64,000 nucleotides of DNA from Kaistia algarum. GTDB taxonomy: Bacteria > Pseudomonadota > Alphaproteobacteria > Rhizobiales > Kaistiaceae. This document shows, in pieces, positions 18,551 to 27,403 of the stretch; positions within the stretch are counted from its first letter, which is position 1, and every line of letters starts with the position of its first letter. The stretch lies in NCBI RefSeq assembly GCF_026343945.1, contig NZ_JAPKNJ010000001.1:2232001-2296000 (forward strand), written 5' to 3'. Made by a program: the position numbers and the translations under genes. The notes beneath the pieces were generated by a model. The model did not search any database and was not told the DNA's origin. It was given only the letters and a program-made list of their open reading frames with translations.

Positions 18551-19558
18551 CTATTCGACCATCGACGTGTCGTGCGGCACGACGAAGGCACCCGACTTGA
18601 TGGCGTCGAACTTGGCCTTGACGGCGGTCAGCACGGCCGGATCAACCTTGCTGTCCAGACCATGGAAGTCGGCCAGCTTGATCGAGCCTTCCTTGACGCC
18701 GTAGCTCCAGGCCTTGCTCTCCCAGCGATTGTCGCTCACCGACTTGGTGACATCCGTCACCAGCGGTCCGAGATCCCACAGCACGCTGGTCAGCACCACG
18801 TTGGGGCCGAGATGGTTCTGGTCGGAAACGGCTCCGATCACCAGCACGTTCTTTTCCACGGCCGCGTCGATCACGCCGACCGACTGCGCGCTGAGCACGT
18901 CGGCGCCCTGCTCGACCTGGGCGATGGCGGCTTCCTTGGCCTTCGGAGGGTCGAACCACGAACCAAGCCAGGAGATCATCACCTTCGCCTTGGGGTTCAC
19001 TTCCTGAGCGCCCGCGGCCCAGGCGTGATAGTTGGCCAGCATGTTGGGGGCAGGATTGCCGCCGACCCAGCCGATGGTGCCGGTTTTGCTGGCGCCGGCG
19101 GAAAGCATGCCGGTGAGATAGGCACCCTGATAGTCCGGATTGTCGTAGGTGCCGACATTGGGGGCGAGGTTCTTCGCCGTGCCGGCCATGAACTTGACGT
19201 CCGGGAAATCTTCCGCCACGGCCAGCGCCGCATCGCCATACGAGAACGAATGAGCGAAGATCAGGCCGTATCCGCGCGAGGCGTAGTCGCGCAGCACGCG
19301 CTCCGCATCGGCATCGGCGACGTTCTCGCTATAGGCAACCTCGACACCCAGATTGGCGGCCGCGGCCTGCAGTCCGGCATAGCCGCCAGCGTTCCAGTCA
19401 TTGTCGCTGATTGGGCCCGGCAGGATCATCGCCACCTTGAGGGCCTCGGCTCCGAAGGCCAGGCCACCCATCAGCGGGCCGGTGAGGGCTCCCAGTGCCA
19501 GCGCCGCCATCAAACGCAGCCGGCCACGATAGGAAATCATCATCTTCTTTTCGGTCAT
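18551..19558 (-). CDS. BMP-family ABC transporter substrate-binding protein
   Basis: Periplasmic binding protein of the Bmp/Med family, 335 aa. The signal region has positive charges followed by LMAALALGALTGPLMGGLAFG, with likely cleavage before AEALKVAM; no lipobox cysteine is seen. Family segments include KVAMILPGPISDNDWNAGGYAGL and GYGLIFAHSFSYGDA. Members bind purine nucleosides and sometimes other ureido or heterocyclic compounds. The divergent operon encodes a carbamoylase and an Ade-like amidohydrolase, so a cyclic or ureido nitrogen compound is a reasonable guess. Confidence 0.9.
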   Translation of the reverse strand: MTEKKMMISYRGRLRLMAALALGALTGPLMGGLAFGAEALKVAMILPGPISDNDWNAGGYAGLQAAAANLGVEVAYSENVADADAERVLRDYASRGYGLIFAHSFSYGDAALAVAEDFPDVKFMAGTAKNLAPNVGTYDNPDYQGAYLTGMLSAGASKTGTIGWVGGNPAPNMLANYHAWAAGAQEVNPKAKVMISWLGSWFDPPKAKEAAIAQVEQGADVLSAQSVGVIDAAVEKNVLVIGAVSDQNHLGPNVVLTSVLWDLGPLVTDVTKSVSDNRWESKAWSYGVKEGSIKLADFHGLDSKVDPAVLTAVKAKFDAIKSGAFVVPHDTSMVE

Positions 19559-19702
19559 CTGGGCCTACCCTTTCGTTCCCCATGCCGCGGCGATCGCCGC
19601 AATCCTACGCTATCTCGACCCTCCGACCCGCCGGGTGCGACACCTCCATGATCGCACTGGCGGTAAAGAATATGGACAAGCGCAAAGCCGGCGTCCATCG
19701 CA

Positions 19703-19720
19703 ATTTTCTATACGGAAAAT
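19703..19720. promoter_or_regulatory. Palindromic site 1 in the BMP/carbamoylase divergent control region
   Basis: ATTTTCTAT|ACGGAAAAT is an imperfect 18-bp palindrome with 14 symmetric positions. It shares the TTTTC...GAAAA arms with the perfect palindrome 78 bp away at 19782-19797. A TTGACA hexamer follows at 19724-19729. Candidate operator for the XRE-cupin regulator encoded in the same operon. Confidence 0.5.
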
Positions 19721-19781
19721 CGATTGACAGGGTTGCGGTCTTGCCGTCACGATCTGCCTGAAATCAACCTATCCGAGCCGG

Positions 19782-19797
19782 TTTTCCAATTGGAAAA
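19782..19797. promoter_or_regulatory. Perfect 16-bp palindrome before the carbamoylase gene
   Basis: TTTTCCAATTGGAAAA is fully symmetric and ends 29 bp before the ATG at 19827. Together with the related site at 19703-19720 it is well placed to control both divergent units. The binding protein is inferred to be the XRE-cupin product of 20775-21431. Confidence 0.6.
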
Positions 19798-19826
19798 TTG
19801 GCGCGTGCGTATCGTTTGGGATCACC

Positions 19827-20771
19827 ATGCAACGGTCCATCGTCACCGCCGCGGCCCAGATGGGACCCATTGCCCGCTCGGACACGCGCCATCAGGTTGT
19901 GGACCGGCTGATCGCCCTGTTGCACGAAGCGCATAAGCGCGGTGCCGAACTCGTCGTGTTCCCCGAGCTGACGCTCACGACCTTCTTTCCGCGCTGGTAT
20001 CTGACCGATCCATCCGAGATCGACGTCTTTTTCGAATCCAGTATGCCGGGACCCGATACGCAGAGATTGTTCGACGAGGCCCGTCGGCTTGGCGTCGGTT
20101 TCTACCTCGGCTATGCGGAACTCAGTGAAGAGGATGGTGGGCGGCACCGCTTCAACACCTCGGTCCTAGTGGATCGGGCCGGCCGTCTCGTCGGCAAATA
20201 TCGCAAGATCCATCTGCCCGGCTACGATGCGCCGCAACCCGGCCGCGACAGCCAGCACCTCGAGAAGTACTATTTCGAGCCGGGCAATCTCGGCTTCCCC
20301 GTCTGGCGTACCATGGGCGCCGTCATGGGCATGTGCATCTGCAACGACCGCCGCTGGCCCGAGACCTATCGGGTCTTGGCGCTGCAGGGCGTCGAAATGG
20401 TGCTAGTCGGCTACAACACGCCCGATGACCACACCGGGAATTTCGATTTCGACAGCCTGACCGGCTTCCACAGTCAATTGTCGGTGCAGGCCGGTGCCTA
20501 TCAGAACTCGATCTGGGTGGTGGCAACCGCCAAGGCCGGGCTGGAAGAGGGCTCGAACCTCATCGGGCAGTCGATGATCGTGGCGCCCTCGGGCCAGGTC
20601 GTGGCCATGGCGACTTCGACCGGCGACGAGGTGGTGACCGCGCGCTGCGATCTCGATATGGCAACGCTGTACCGCCAGACCATCTTCAACCTGGCCCGCC
20701 ACCGCCAACCGCAGCATTACGGCCTCATCGTCGAGCGCAAGGGCCCCGTGCCGCCGCCGGAGGATGACTGA
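19827..20771 (+). CDS. N-carbamoyl-D-amino-acid hydrolase (D-carbamoylase), nitrilase superfamily
   Basis: Carbon-nitrogen hydrolase of 314 aa that closely follows known D-carbamoylases over its length. The catalytic triad falls at the family numbering: Glu47 (VFPELTLTTFFPRW), Lys127 (GKYRKIHLPG) and Cys172 (MCICNDRRWPET). The C-terminal HRQPQHYGLI is also typical. These enzymes release CO2 and ammonia from N-carbamoyl-D-amino acids, the products of hydantoin opening. No classical hydantoinase is in the window; an Ade-like amidohydrolase two genes downstream might supply the ring-opening step. First gene of a three-gene operon. Confidence 0.9.
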   Translation: MQRSIVTAAAQMGPIARSDTRHQVVDRLIALLHEAHKRGAELVVFPELTLTTFFPRWYLTDPSEIDVFFESSMPGPDTQRLFDEARRLGVGFYLGYAELSEEDGGRHRFNTSVLVDRAGRLVGKYRKIHLPGYDAPQPGRDSQHLEKYYFEPGNLGFPVWRTMGAVMGMCICNDRRWPETYRVLALQGVEMVLVGYNTPDDHTGNFDFDSLTGFHSQLSVQAGAYQNSIWVVATAKAGLEEGSNLIGQSMIVAPSGQVVAMATSTGDEVVTARCDLDMATLYRQTIFNLARHRQPQHYGLIVERKGPVPPPEDD

Positions 20772-20774
20772 CCG

Positions 20775-21431
20775 ATGCGCCCTCGATCTGCCGGCCGTCG
20801 CGCCGCCCTGGCGCCGTCTGGTCGGGGCGAAGACGTACACCCCCTCGCGGTGGCCAGACTGCTATCCGACCTGCGCAAGGCCAATGGCTGGACGCTGGCC
20901 GAGGTTTCCCGGCGCACCGGCGTCGCGATTTCGACGTTGTCCAAAATCGAGAACGGCCAGACCCAGCCGGCCTATAGCGTGATGACCCGGCTGGCGGCAG
21001 GGCTCGACATCGATTTTGTCGATCTGCTCGGCGGCAATCCCCACCCGCGCTTTTCCGGCGCAGCGCGAGCGATCACGAGGGCTGGCCAGGGCGCGCATTT
21101 CCGAACCGATATGGGGCTCTACGAGGCCCTGGGATCCGATCTGGCGGCCAAGTCGCTGCAACCGATGCTGATCGACATTCCGCCGCGCCCGGCCGGCAGC
21201 CCCAGCGTGCGCAGCGCTCATCGGGGCGAGGAATTCGTCTATGTGCTGGACGGGTCGGTGGCGTTCGAAATGAGCCCCTACGCTCCCGTGGTGCTCGGCA
21301 CCGGCGACTCGGTCTATTTCGACGGCGCCATGGACCATGGCTTCCGTGCGGTGGGTCCGCGATCGGGCCGTATCCTTTCCGTCTGTTTCGCAGGTCCCGG
21401 CGTGGGGACGCTTTCATCAGGTTCCGAATGA
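20775..21431 (+). CDS. XRE-family regulator with C-terminal cupin domain
   Basis: Regulator of 218 aa. The helix-turn-helix spans about residues 25-85, with GWTLAEVSRRTGVAISTLSKIENGQTQPAY typical of XRE proteins. The cupin lies at about 130-210, with HRGEEFVYVLDG and GDSVYFDG. This architecture is common in regulators of amine and nitrogen-compound catabolism (PuuR-like). It starts 3 bp after the carbamoylase stop, and its own stop overlaps the next start by 4 bp. Two palindromes before the operon are its likely targets. Confidence 0.9.
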   Translation: MRPRSAGRRAALAPSGRGEDVHPLAVARLLSDLRKANGWTLAEVSRRTGVAISTLSKIENGQTQPAYSVMTRLAAGLDIDFVDLLGGNPHPRFSGAARAITRAGQGAHFRTDMGLYEALGSDLAAKSLQPMLIDIPPRPAGSPSVRSAHRGEEFVYVLDGSVAFEMSPYAPVVLGTGDSVYFDGAMDHGFRAVGPRSGRILSVCFAGPGVGTLSSGSE

Positions 21432-23269
21432 TCGACGCAAAGTCCGAAGTCCTAATTCGCAAGGCCCTGACGCTGGTGGCCATGGGCAAGTCGCCGGCCG
21501 ATGTCTGCCTGCGCGTCGGGCGCTTGCTCGATGTCGCGACCCGGACCTGGCTGGACGACCAGGAGATCGTCATGAAGGGCGATCGCATCGCCTATGTCGG
21601 CCCGGCCGGGTCCTATCCGGGAAGCTGCCGCCATCACGAGCATCGCCCCGATCTCATGGCCATTCCTGGCCTCGGCGAAGTGCACAAGCATATTGAGAGC
21701 TCCCATCTGACGCCCGAATGGGAAGCGGCCCTGGTGCTGCCGCGCGGCAATAGCTGGACCTGCGAGGCGAGCCACGAATTCTCCAACGTCCGTGGGTCGC
21801 GCACGCTCGAGTTCTGGATGACCGCGCGCAGGCACGGTTCGCCGCTCAAGATATTTCCGTTGCCCGGTTCCGCCGTGCCGCCCACCGCCTACGAACATGG
21901 CGGCGGCTGGCTCGGCTATGACGAGCAGTCCGCGTTTCTCAAGGACAGCCTGATGGTGGCGGGCCTTGATGAAGTGATGGATTGGCCGGCGGTGTGGGAT
22001 GCCGGCAACGGCTCGCATGACCGGCTCTGGGGCATGATCGAGGCGACATTCGAACAGCGCGGCGTGGTCGAGGGCCATGCCGCAGGTATCCGCGACTTGC
22101 CGACGATCAACGCCTTCGCCGCCGCGGGGCTGGCGTCCGACCACGAAGCGTGGACGGTCGACGAGTTCTGGGACAAGCTGCGACACGGCCTGTTCATGGA
22201 ACTGCGCGTCCACTCCATGCCCGACATCCTGAAGGGCCTGCTGGAGCGCGGCCTGCAGGACTGGTCGCAGATCGCCTTCGCCACGGATGATCGCAGCGCC
22301 AGCGAAACCCTGGAAAAGGGCGCGACCGACTATAATGTCCGCGTGGCGATCCAATCCGGCCTCGCGCCGGAAATCGCCATCCAATGCGTGACCATCAATC
22401 CGGCGCGCCATATGCGCCTGACCCCCTGGGTAGGCGCCATTGCGCCCGGCCGCTTTGCCGATATCGTGCTGCTGTCCGATTTGCAGAGTTTCGAGATCGC
22501 CGAGGTCTGGGCCGACGGTCGCCAGGTGTCGAGAGGCAAGGAATATATCGAGCCCGTGCCGCAGATCGCCTGGCCGTCCTGGGCCACCGATACGGTGCAG
22601 GTGGGCGGTGAACTTGCGGCCAGCGATTTCGGGATTCCCGCCGCGCCCGGCCGCGCCACCATGCAGGCCGCGGTGCTTCGGCCGTTCCACTGGGCCGACG
22701 ATTTCCTGACCTATGAACTGCCGGTTCGCGACGGTCTCGTGCAGCGCGACGAAAGCCGCAACATCACCAAGTTCGCCATCGTCGATCGCTTCGCTGGCAC
22801 GCGGTCGGTGTCCAAAATGTTCTGGCTCGGCACCGGCCCGCGCACGCCCAACGTCGCCGTCGCCAGTTCGCTCGGACACGACAAGCACAATATCTGGTGC
22901 GTAGGATCGTCCGACGAGGCCATGGCCGTGGCCGTCAACGAGCTATCTAGGATCCAGGGCGGCTGGGTGCTGGTTGCCGACAATCGGGTGGTCGCAACCG
23001 TCCGCTACGAGGTCGCGGGCCTGATGTCCTGCCGCTCGGCCGCGGCCCTCGATGCCGACATGCAGGCCCTGTACGAGCAGGCCAAGGCGATCGACTGGAT
23101 GTATGAGCCGACCTTCACGCCGCGCTGGTGGCCCGGGTTCCCGGAGCGGCTGTCCTTCGCCACGCTGACCTGTTCGCCCTGGCGCTGGGTCCTGGTCGCC
23201 CCCAGCCCCTTCGCGCCGCTCGGTCTGGTCAATGTCCAGACCGGCCAGATCCACGATACGGTGTGGTGA
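21428..23269 (+). CDS. Adenine-deaminase-like amidohydrolase
   Basis: Metal-dependent amidohydrolase of 613 aa with the domain order of adenine deaminase (Ade). Metal-ligand segments are recognisable but altered: VHKHIESSHLTP for the usual HVHIESS, ASHEFSNVRG for DPHEIANV, GHAAGI, ASDHEA and FATDDRSAS. The histidines, HE pair and aspartate are kept. The C-terminal region corresponds to the Ade C-terminal domain. Translational coupling to an XRE-cupin regulator and a D-carbamoylase gene makes a cyclic amide or ureide substrate at least as likely as adenine. Class assignment is firm, specificity is not. Confidence 0.8.
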   Translation: MIDAKSEVLIRKALTLVAMGKSPADVCLRVGRLLDVATRTWLDDQEIVMKGDRIAYVGPAGSYPGSCRHHEHRPDLMAIPGLGEVHKHIESSHLTPEWEAALVLPRGNSWTCEASHEFSNVRGSRTLEFWMTARRHGSPLKIFPLPGSAVPPTAYEHGGGWLGYDEQSAFLKDSLMVAGLDEVMDWPAVWDAGNGSHDRLWGMIEATFEQRGVVEGHAAGIRDLPTINAFAAAGLASDHEAWTVDEFWDKLRHGLFMELRVHSMPDILKGLLERGLQDWSQIAFATDDRSASETLEKGATDYNVRVAIQSGLAPEIAIQCVTINPARHMRLTPWVGAIAPGRFADIVLLSDLQSFEIAEVWADGRQVSRGKEYIEPVPQIAWPSWATDTVQVGGELAASDFGIPAAPGRATMQAAVLRPFHWADDFLTYELPVRDGLVQRDESRNITKFAIVDRFAGTRSVSKMFWLGTGPRTPNVAVASSLGHDKHNIWCVGSSDEAMAVAVNELSRIQGGWVLVADNRVVATVRYEVAGLMSCRSAAALDADMQALYEQAKAIDWMYEPTFTPRWWPGFPERLSFATLTCSPWRWVLVAPSPFAPLGLVNVQTGQIHDTVW

Positions 23270-23288
23270 CGTCGCGCCGGACGCGCCG

Positions 23289-23318
23289 GGGCAGGAGAGG
23301 CGGGCGCCTCTCCTGCCC
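23289..23318. terminator. Hairpin between convergent genes
   Basis: GGGCAGGAGAGGC and GCCTCTCCTGCCC form a perfect 13-bp stem with a 4-nt loop. It lies between the Ade-like gene and the convergent DUF1254 gene. There is no U-tract, but position and stability fit a bidirectional stop or mRNA-end structure. Confidence 0.6.
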
Positions 23319-23327
23319 ATCGGCTGA

Positions 23328-24749
23328 TCAGTCGACCTTGACGATCTGTGGTGGCAGCCAGGTGCCGTTGAGGATCGACGGGTCCTTCTCCTTCGGCCAG
23401 TACATCCGGATCATCGGCAGGAACGCACCCTTGGGGGCCGGGAGCCAGTTCGCTTCCTTGTCCTTGCCGGGCGATTCGTTCTGGAAGTAGAGCGTCACCG
23501 AGCCATCGGCATTGGGGACGAGGTGGTCGCGCGGGCTGACCGTGAACTTGTTGAGCGCATTCGGCACGAACCACCAGCCCTGGTCGATCTCATACATGGT
23601 GATCGACCAGAAGCCATTGACCGGAGGCTCCTGCCCCTTCGCGAAGGTCAATGTGTACTTGTTGGCGCCATTGAGCGGATGTCCGTCCTTGTCCGCCATC
23701 GTATAGGGATAGACGGCGTCCTGCGGCAGATTGGCGGGCCAGCCGAACGCCGCGACCACGGCGCGCTTCACATAATCCGTGCCGTAGGCGCCGACCTGTG
23801 CGAAGACCCAGCCGTTCTTCTCGACGCCCATGGTCGACTCGTTCTTGCCGAGGAAGTCGAGCGCCTGCTGCGGCAGGTCCTTCAGCGCGGCTGCCGTATC
23901 GGCACCGAGCGTGGAAAGGCTGAACGGCTTGCAGGGCTCAAGGCCGATCTTCGCCATTTCCGCCAGGATTGGGGCGTCCTCGGCGGCGGGTGGCGCGTCA
24001 TGGCACATCAGCGTGGCGAGCCGATTGAAGTAACCCTCGGTTCCCATGCCGAGGATAACCTGCTGCGGCTTGTCGGTCATAGAATAACCGGGGTTCGGAT
24101 CGACCGCAGGAGCCTGGTAGACATAGTCCGACTTGCCAAAGGCCGACAGCGGACGGAGGTCGTACTGCGCCTGCAGCGCATTCACCTCGGCGTAGTCCTT
24201 GTCGGTGCCGTTGGCATAGGTGCGACCGAGGATCAGGACATAGCGGGTCGGCACGTCGATCCTGGTCATCCCGGCGGGAACCTTGCCCTTCCAGCCCGGG
24301 CCGGCCATCAGGAAGTTACCCGCCTTTTCGCCCGTCGTCCGCGAGCCGGGGGAGGCGATCACCGGCATCCAGAGATCATAGGTCGGGAAGAGGAAGTAGC
24401 GGTCGCCCATGTCGGGATGCGAGAAGACCCAGGGCTCCTTGTCGAGGTCCATCCAGGCCAGCGAATAGAGCGTGTCGGCGTTCGGCGCGGAAACGCCGCG
24501 ATAGTCGGCTGGCGGGTAGCGCTTGACGTTGCCGAACTGGCCCATGGGCGAATGCAGGCCGTCGGCTTTGTCGACATTGGTCATCTGGACGCGCGTTACT
24601 TCCGTCGTGACCAGCGAATAGCCATAGACATAGGCGTCCATCGCGATCTTCTTCGCTTCGTCGGTGGTCAGCGCATGCGCCGGAGCCATCCAGCCGCCGA
24701 CAACGATGCTCGAAAGCAAGGCCGCCGCCGCAACACTGGTACGTTTCAT
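23328..24749 (-). CDS. Secreted DUF1254/DUF1214 domain protein
   Basis: Exported protein of 473 aa from the ATG at 24749; a longer frame reaches 24815 but that start lies before the signal peptide. The signal is MKRTSVAAAALLSSIVVGGWMAPAHA. The N-terminal part has the DUF1254 pattern (DAYVYGYSLVTTEVTR, NADTLYSLAWMDL). The C-terminal part has DUF1214 features (GFWSITMYEIDQGWWF, LYFQNESPG, WLPAPKGAF). The biochemical role of this family is unknown. It is divergent from an AraC-type gene, which probably controls it. Confidence 0.88.
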   Translation of the reverse strand: MKRTSVAAAALLSSIVVGGWMAPAHALTTDEAKKIAMDAYVYGYSLVTTEVTRVQMTNVDKADGLHSPMGQFGNVKRYPPADYRGVSAPNADTLYSLAWMDLDKEPWVFSHPDMGDRYFLFPTYDLWMPVIASPGSRTTGEKAGNFLMAGPGWKGKVPAGMTRIDVPTRYVLILGRTYANGTDKDYAEVNALQAQYDLRPLSAFGKSDYVYQAPAVDPNPGYSMTDKPQQVILGMGTEGYFNRLATLMCHDAPPAAEDAPILAEMAKIGLEPCKPFSLSTLGADTAAALKDLPQQALDFLGKNESTMGVEKNGWVFAQVGAYGTDYVKRAVVAAFGWPANLPQDAVYPYTMADKDGHPLNGANKYTLTFAKGQEPPVNGFWSITMYEIDQGWWFVPNALNKFTVSPRDHLVPNADGSVTLYFQNESPGKDKEANWLPAPKGAFLPMIRMYWPKEKDPSILNGTWLPPQIVKVD

Positions 24750-24922
24750 CGAAGTTGCCCTCTTGTCTGTCAAAATCACATCGACGCCGACAGCCGACTG
24801 TTCGGGGCCTGTCATCCCCGCGAAAGATCGCTAGAGTCAGTTGTTCGACTGTTCGGGCCGGAGAACTCTCCCAACCCGACTTCTTTTGGCGTGCGCGGGA
24901 AACTAGGTCGAGAGGCCAGGCC

Positions 24923-26011
24923 ATGACGAACCATTTTGCGCCAACCGTCGCACGCCTGACCGCCGCGTCTCGTTTCGACGCGATGCCGCTCATCTGCGTA
25001 ACGGCGTTGGCCGGAGTTCCTGATTTCGTCCGCCATGCCTACGGCGAGTCCTTGCTCCGTCGCGCTACACGTGCGGCCATGCTCGATATCGAGGCGATCG
25101 AGAACCGGGATTGCTTCATCCCGCACGCGACCATGACGCTCTTCACAGGCGCGGTCGCACGGTTCGCGGGGGAGGAGTATTTCGGGCTGCTTCTCGCCCC
25201 CTATCTGACGATCGCAAGTTATGGCTGCTGGGGCGATTACCTGCTGGCCGCGCCGACCTTGGGCGCCGCGATCGAACGGGCGATCGCCACCATCGGCTTT
25301 CACAGCCGCGGCGACGTGGTCGGGCTGCGCATCGAAGGCAAGCTCGCCCGCATCACCTATTCGAGCGCGGCGCGCGGCCGCGACGGCTATGCCCAGGTCG
25401 CCTGCGGCGCTGCCGGCGTCGTGTTGAGCCTCTGCCGCGCGTTTCTGCCGCCTGCCTGGCGGCCTGTGCGGCTTGAGCTTGACCTGCCGCGACCGCCGAA
25501 GACAGCGAGCTTCGAGGAAACATTCGGCTGCCCGGTTCTGTTCGATGCCCCGACTGTCACGCTCTGCCTCGACCGACGATGGCTCGAGGCGACGCCGCTG
25601 GCGTACCGAACGGCGGCGTTGATCACCGTCGAGGACGTCGCCCGTGCGCGCACGGACTGCACCAAGCTCTCCGGCCTGCGCGACCTGCTCGCCGAGCAGA
25701 TCTGGTCGCAGGTTCTTTCCGGCAAGGTCTCGATCGAAAGCGCCGCGCGCTCGCTCGACATCAGTGTCCGCACGCTCCAGCGCGAACTGAACCGTGAGGG
25801 CACTGATTTCCGCACGCTGACCGGCATCGTCCGCGGGCGCCGGGCGACCGAACTGCTGCGTCACACCGAGGCGTCCGTTACGGAGATTTCCGCCTCGTTC
25901 GGCTATTCGGCGCCGGCCCATTTCGCGCGGTCATTCCGCAAGGCGACTGGTCTCAGCCCCAGCGACTATCGCCGCAACACCCGGCGGGCCAAGAATGCGG
26001 GTGCTTCATAG
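24923..26011 (+). CDS. AraC-family transcriptional regulator
   Basis: Regulator of 362 aa from the ATG at 24923, chosen because the frame upstream of it has no conserved features and AGAGG precedes this ATG. The N-terminal half resembles the PF12625-type ligand domain. The C-terminal double helix-turn-helix shows SIESAARSLDISVRTLQRELNREGTDF and FGYSAPAHFARSFRKATGLSPSDYRR. It is divergent from the DUF1254 gene with 173 bp between, which suggests direct control of that gene. Inducer unknown. Confidence 0.9.
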   Translation: MTNHFAPTVARLTAASRFDAMPLICVTALAGVPDFVRHAYGESLLRRATRAAMLDIEAIENRDCFIPHATMTLFTGAVARFAGEEYFGLLLAPYLTIASYGCWGDYLLAAPTLGAAIERAIATIGFHSRGDVVGLRIEGKLARITYSSAARGRDGYAQVACGAAGVVLSLCRAFLPPAWRPVRLELDLPRPPKTASFEETFGCPVLFDAPTVTLCLDRRWLEATPLAYRTAALITVEDVARARTDCTKLSGLRDLLAEQIWSQVLSGKVSIESAARSLDISVRTLQRELNREGTDFRTLTGIVRGRRATELLRHTEASVTEISASFGYSAPAHFARSFRKATGLSPSDYRRNTRRAKNAGAS

Positions 26012-26239
26012 TTTCACGCGGCGATAGCCCGATTCGCTGCCGCTTGGCCGCGATCTCCGGGCGGCCATTCGAAATTCGGCTATCCCGGTTGGTCGCCCTT
26101 CCAGACATTGGCCCGGATCCAGCTGCCATGGCGGGCCTCAGCATCCCGTCCGATCGAACCCGTGACAGCGCGGCGCCGCGGGTTGCATGAACGCTCAACC
26201 TCGCTAGCCGAATTCCGGATCCGCTTGACCCCAAAACGC

Positions 26240-26267
26240 AAAAAGCCGCGGAGATCCGCGGCTTTTT
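26240..26267. terminator. Strong bidirectional Rho-independent terminator
   Basis: AAAAAGCCGCGGA and TCCGCGGCTTTTT form a 13-bp stem with a 2-nt spacer; in practice a shorter stem with a small loop. A-tract and T-tract arms make it work in both directions. It lies between the AraC gene and the convergent tRNA-Gly gene, in a 282-bp gap otherwise without features. Confidence 0.9.
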
Positions 26268-26293
26268 CGCATTCCGGTGGGTTCCGGAAAAAT

Positions 26294-26368
26294 TGGAGCG
26301 GGCGAAGGGATTCGAACCCTCGACCCTAACCTTGGCAAGGTTATGCTCTACCCCTGAGCTACACCCGC
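26294..26368 (-). tRNA. tRNA-Gly (anticodon GCC)
   Basis: The complement reads GCGGGTGTAGCTCAGGGG..., with anticodon loop CTTGCCAAG (GCC), T-arm GGTTCGAATCC and encoded 3' CCA. The acceptor stem pairs GCGGGTG with CGCCCGC (one G-U). Length is 75 nt including CCA. The strong terminator at 26240-26267 lies just downstream in its direction. Confidence 0.98.
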
Positions 26369-26795
26369 ATCCGTGCCCGACGTCGTCGGACGGCGCACCT
26401 TATGGCGCAGGCGTGGATGGAATGCAACAGGGTTTTGCGCCGGCCCGGCTGCCTGTGGATGACGGCCCGTGCCGACCTGCTTTCGTGGCCACCCGCTTGT
26501 TGGGTTGGCTGGTTCGCGGGACCCTGCATCCAACGCAGATGGGGCGTGTCGATGTCTGCCGGCCTGCAATCGTGGCGTACGGCTCCGAGACGAACTGGCT
26601 CTGCAAATTGCCTTGCAGGCGGGGAACGCCGCTGCCAGTCGTCGTCCCGCCCTGCACGGACCCATACATTGATCCCGTCTGGCGCCGACTTCACGGCCTT
26701 CAACTCTTCATCTTCTGGATTGTACCCTGGCCTTGTTCTCTTGGCTCCGGCGGCTTGCGGCGCTATCCAGTTCGTCTGCTGTGCGGAACCCCTCC
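26369..26795. other. 427-bp stretch without a supported gene
   Basis: Several overlapping open frames cross this region, but none has a recognisable domain, a good ribosome site or a consistent codon pattern. It presumably holds the leftward tRNA promoter and the rightward promoter of the ProX-type gene. I see no repeat, hairpin or attachment-site duplication beside the tRNA. Confidence 0.5.
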
Positions 26796-27314
26796 ATGCC
26801 TGCCTCGTCGTCCGATCTGTTCGCTTTCCTGGCTTCGCTATCGATTCCCACGGAGACCGTGGATCATCCGCCGCTCTTCACCGTCGAGGAGAGCCGGCGG
26901 CTGCGCGGCAAGCTGCGCGGGCTGCATGCCAAGAACCTGTTTCTGAAGGACAAGAAGGACCGGCATTTTCTAGTCGTCGCCGAGGAGGCGGCCGAGATCG
27001 ATCTGAAGCGGCTTCATGAACGGATCGGCGCGCGGGGGCGGCTTTCTTTCGGCGCGCCGGCGCGGCTCCTTGCCGTTCTGGGCGTCACCCCCGGCTCGGT
27101 CACGCCCTTTGCGCTGCTGAACGACCGGCCGCCCAGCATCGAGCTCGTCCTCGACGATCGCTTCGCCGCAGCGGAGGCCGCGAATTTCCATCCGCTCGTC
27201 AATACCGCGACGACGACAATCTCCGGCGCCGATCTGCTACGCTTCCTCGCCGCCACGGGCCACGCGCCACGCCTTGTCGACTTTTCCGCCGTTTCGATCC
27301 AGACGGATTTGTAA
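26796..27314 (+). CDS. Prolyl-tRNA deacylase, ProX/YbaK type
   Basis: Trans-acting editing enzyme that removes mischarged amino acids from tRNA-Pro, 172 aa. Family features are TVDHPPLFTVEES near residue 20, KNLFLKDKKDRHFLVV with the conserved lysine near 50, and TPGSVTPFALLND near 105. The ATG at 26796 is taken as start; an upstream frame from 26733 adds a non-conserved leader. Length matches the stand-alone family. It precedes the thioredoxin/CnoX gene in a housekeeping block. Confidence 0.9.
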   Translation: MPASSSDLFAFLASLSIPTETVDHPPLFTVEESRRLRGKLRGLHAKNLFLKDKKDRHFLVVAEEAAEIDLKRLHERIGARGRLSFGAPARLLAVLGVTPGSVTPFALLNDRPPSIELVLDDRFAAAEAANFHPLVNTATTTISGADLLRFLAATGHAPRLVDFSAVSIQTDL

Positions 27315-27403
27315 ATCGGACGGCGAAGCGCCATCTTGGGCTCGAAAAGGCCCTGCCAGAGGCGGGGCGGATCAACTTCAGGCGGATGATCAAGGCAAGA
27401 CCC

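Noticed and set aside
17507..19651. 714-aa forward frame over the BMP binding-protein and ATPase genes
   Set aside because: Antisense to conserved proteins; no domains seen.
26294..26795. Integration site or island boundary next to tRNA-Gly
   Set aside because: No integrase gene and no repeated copy of the tRNA 3' end were seen nearby.
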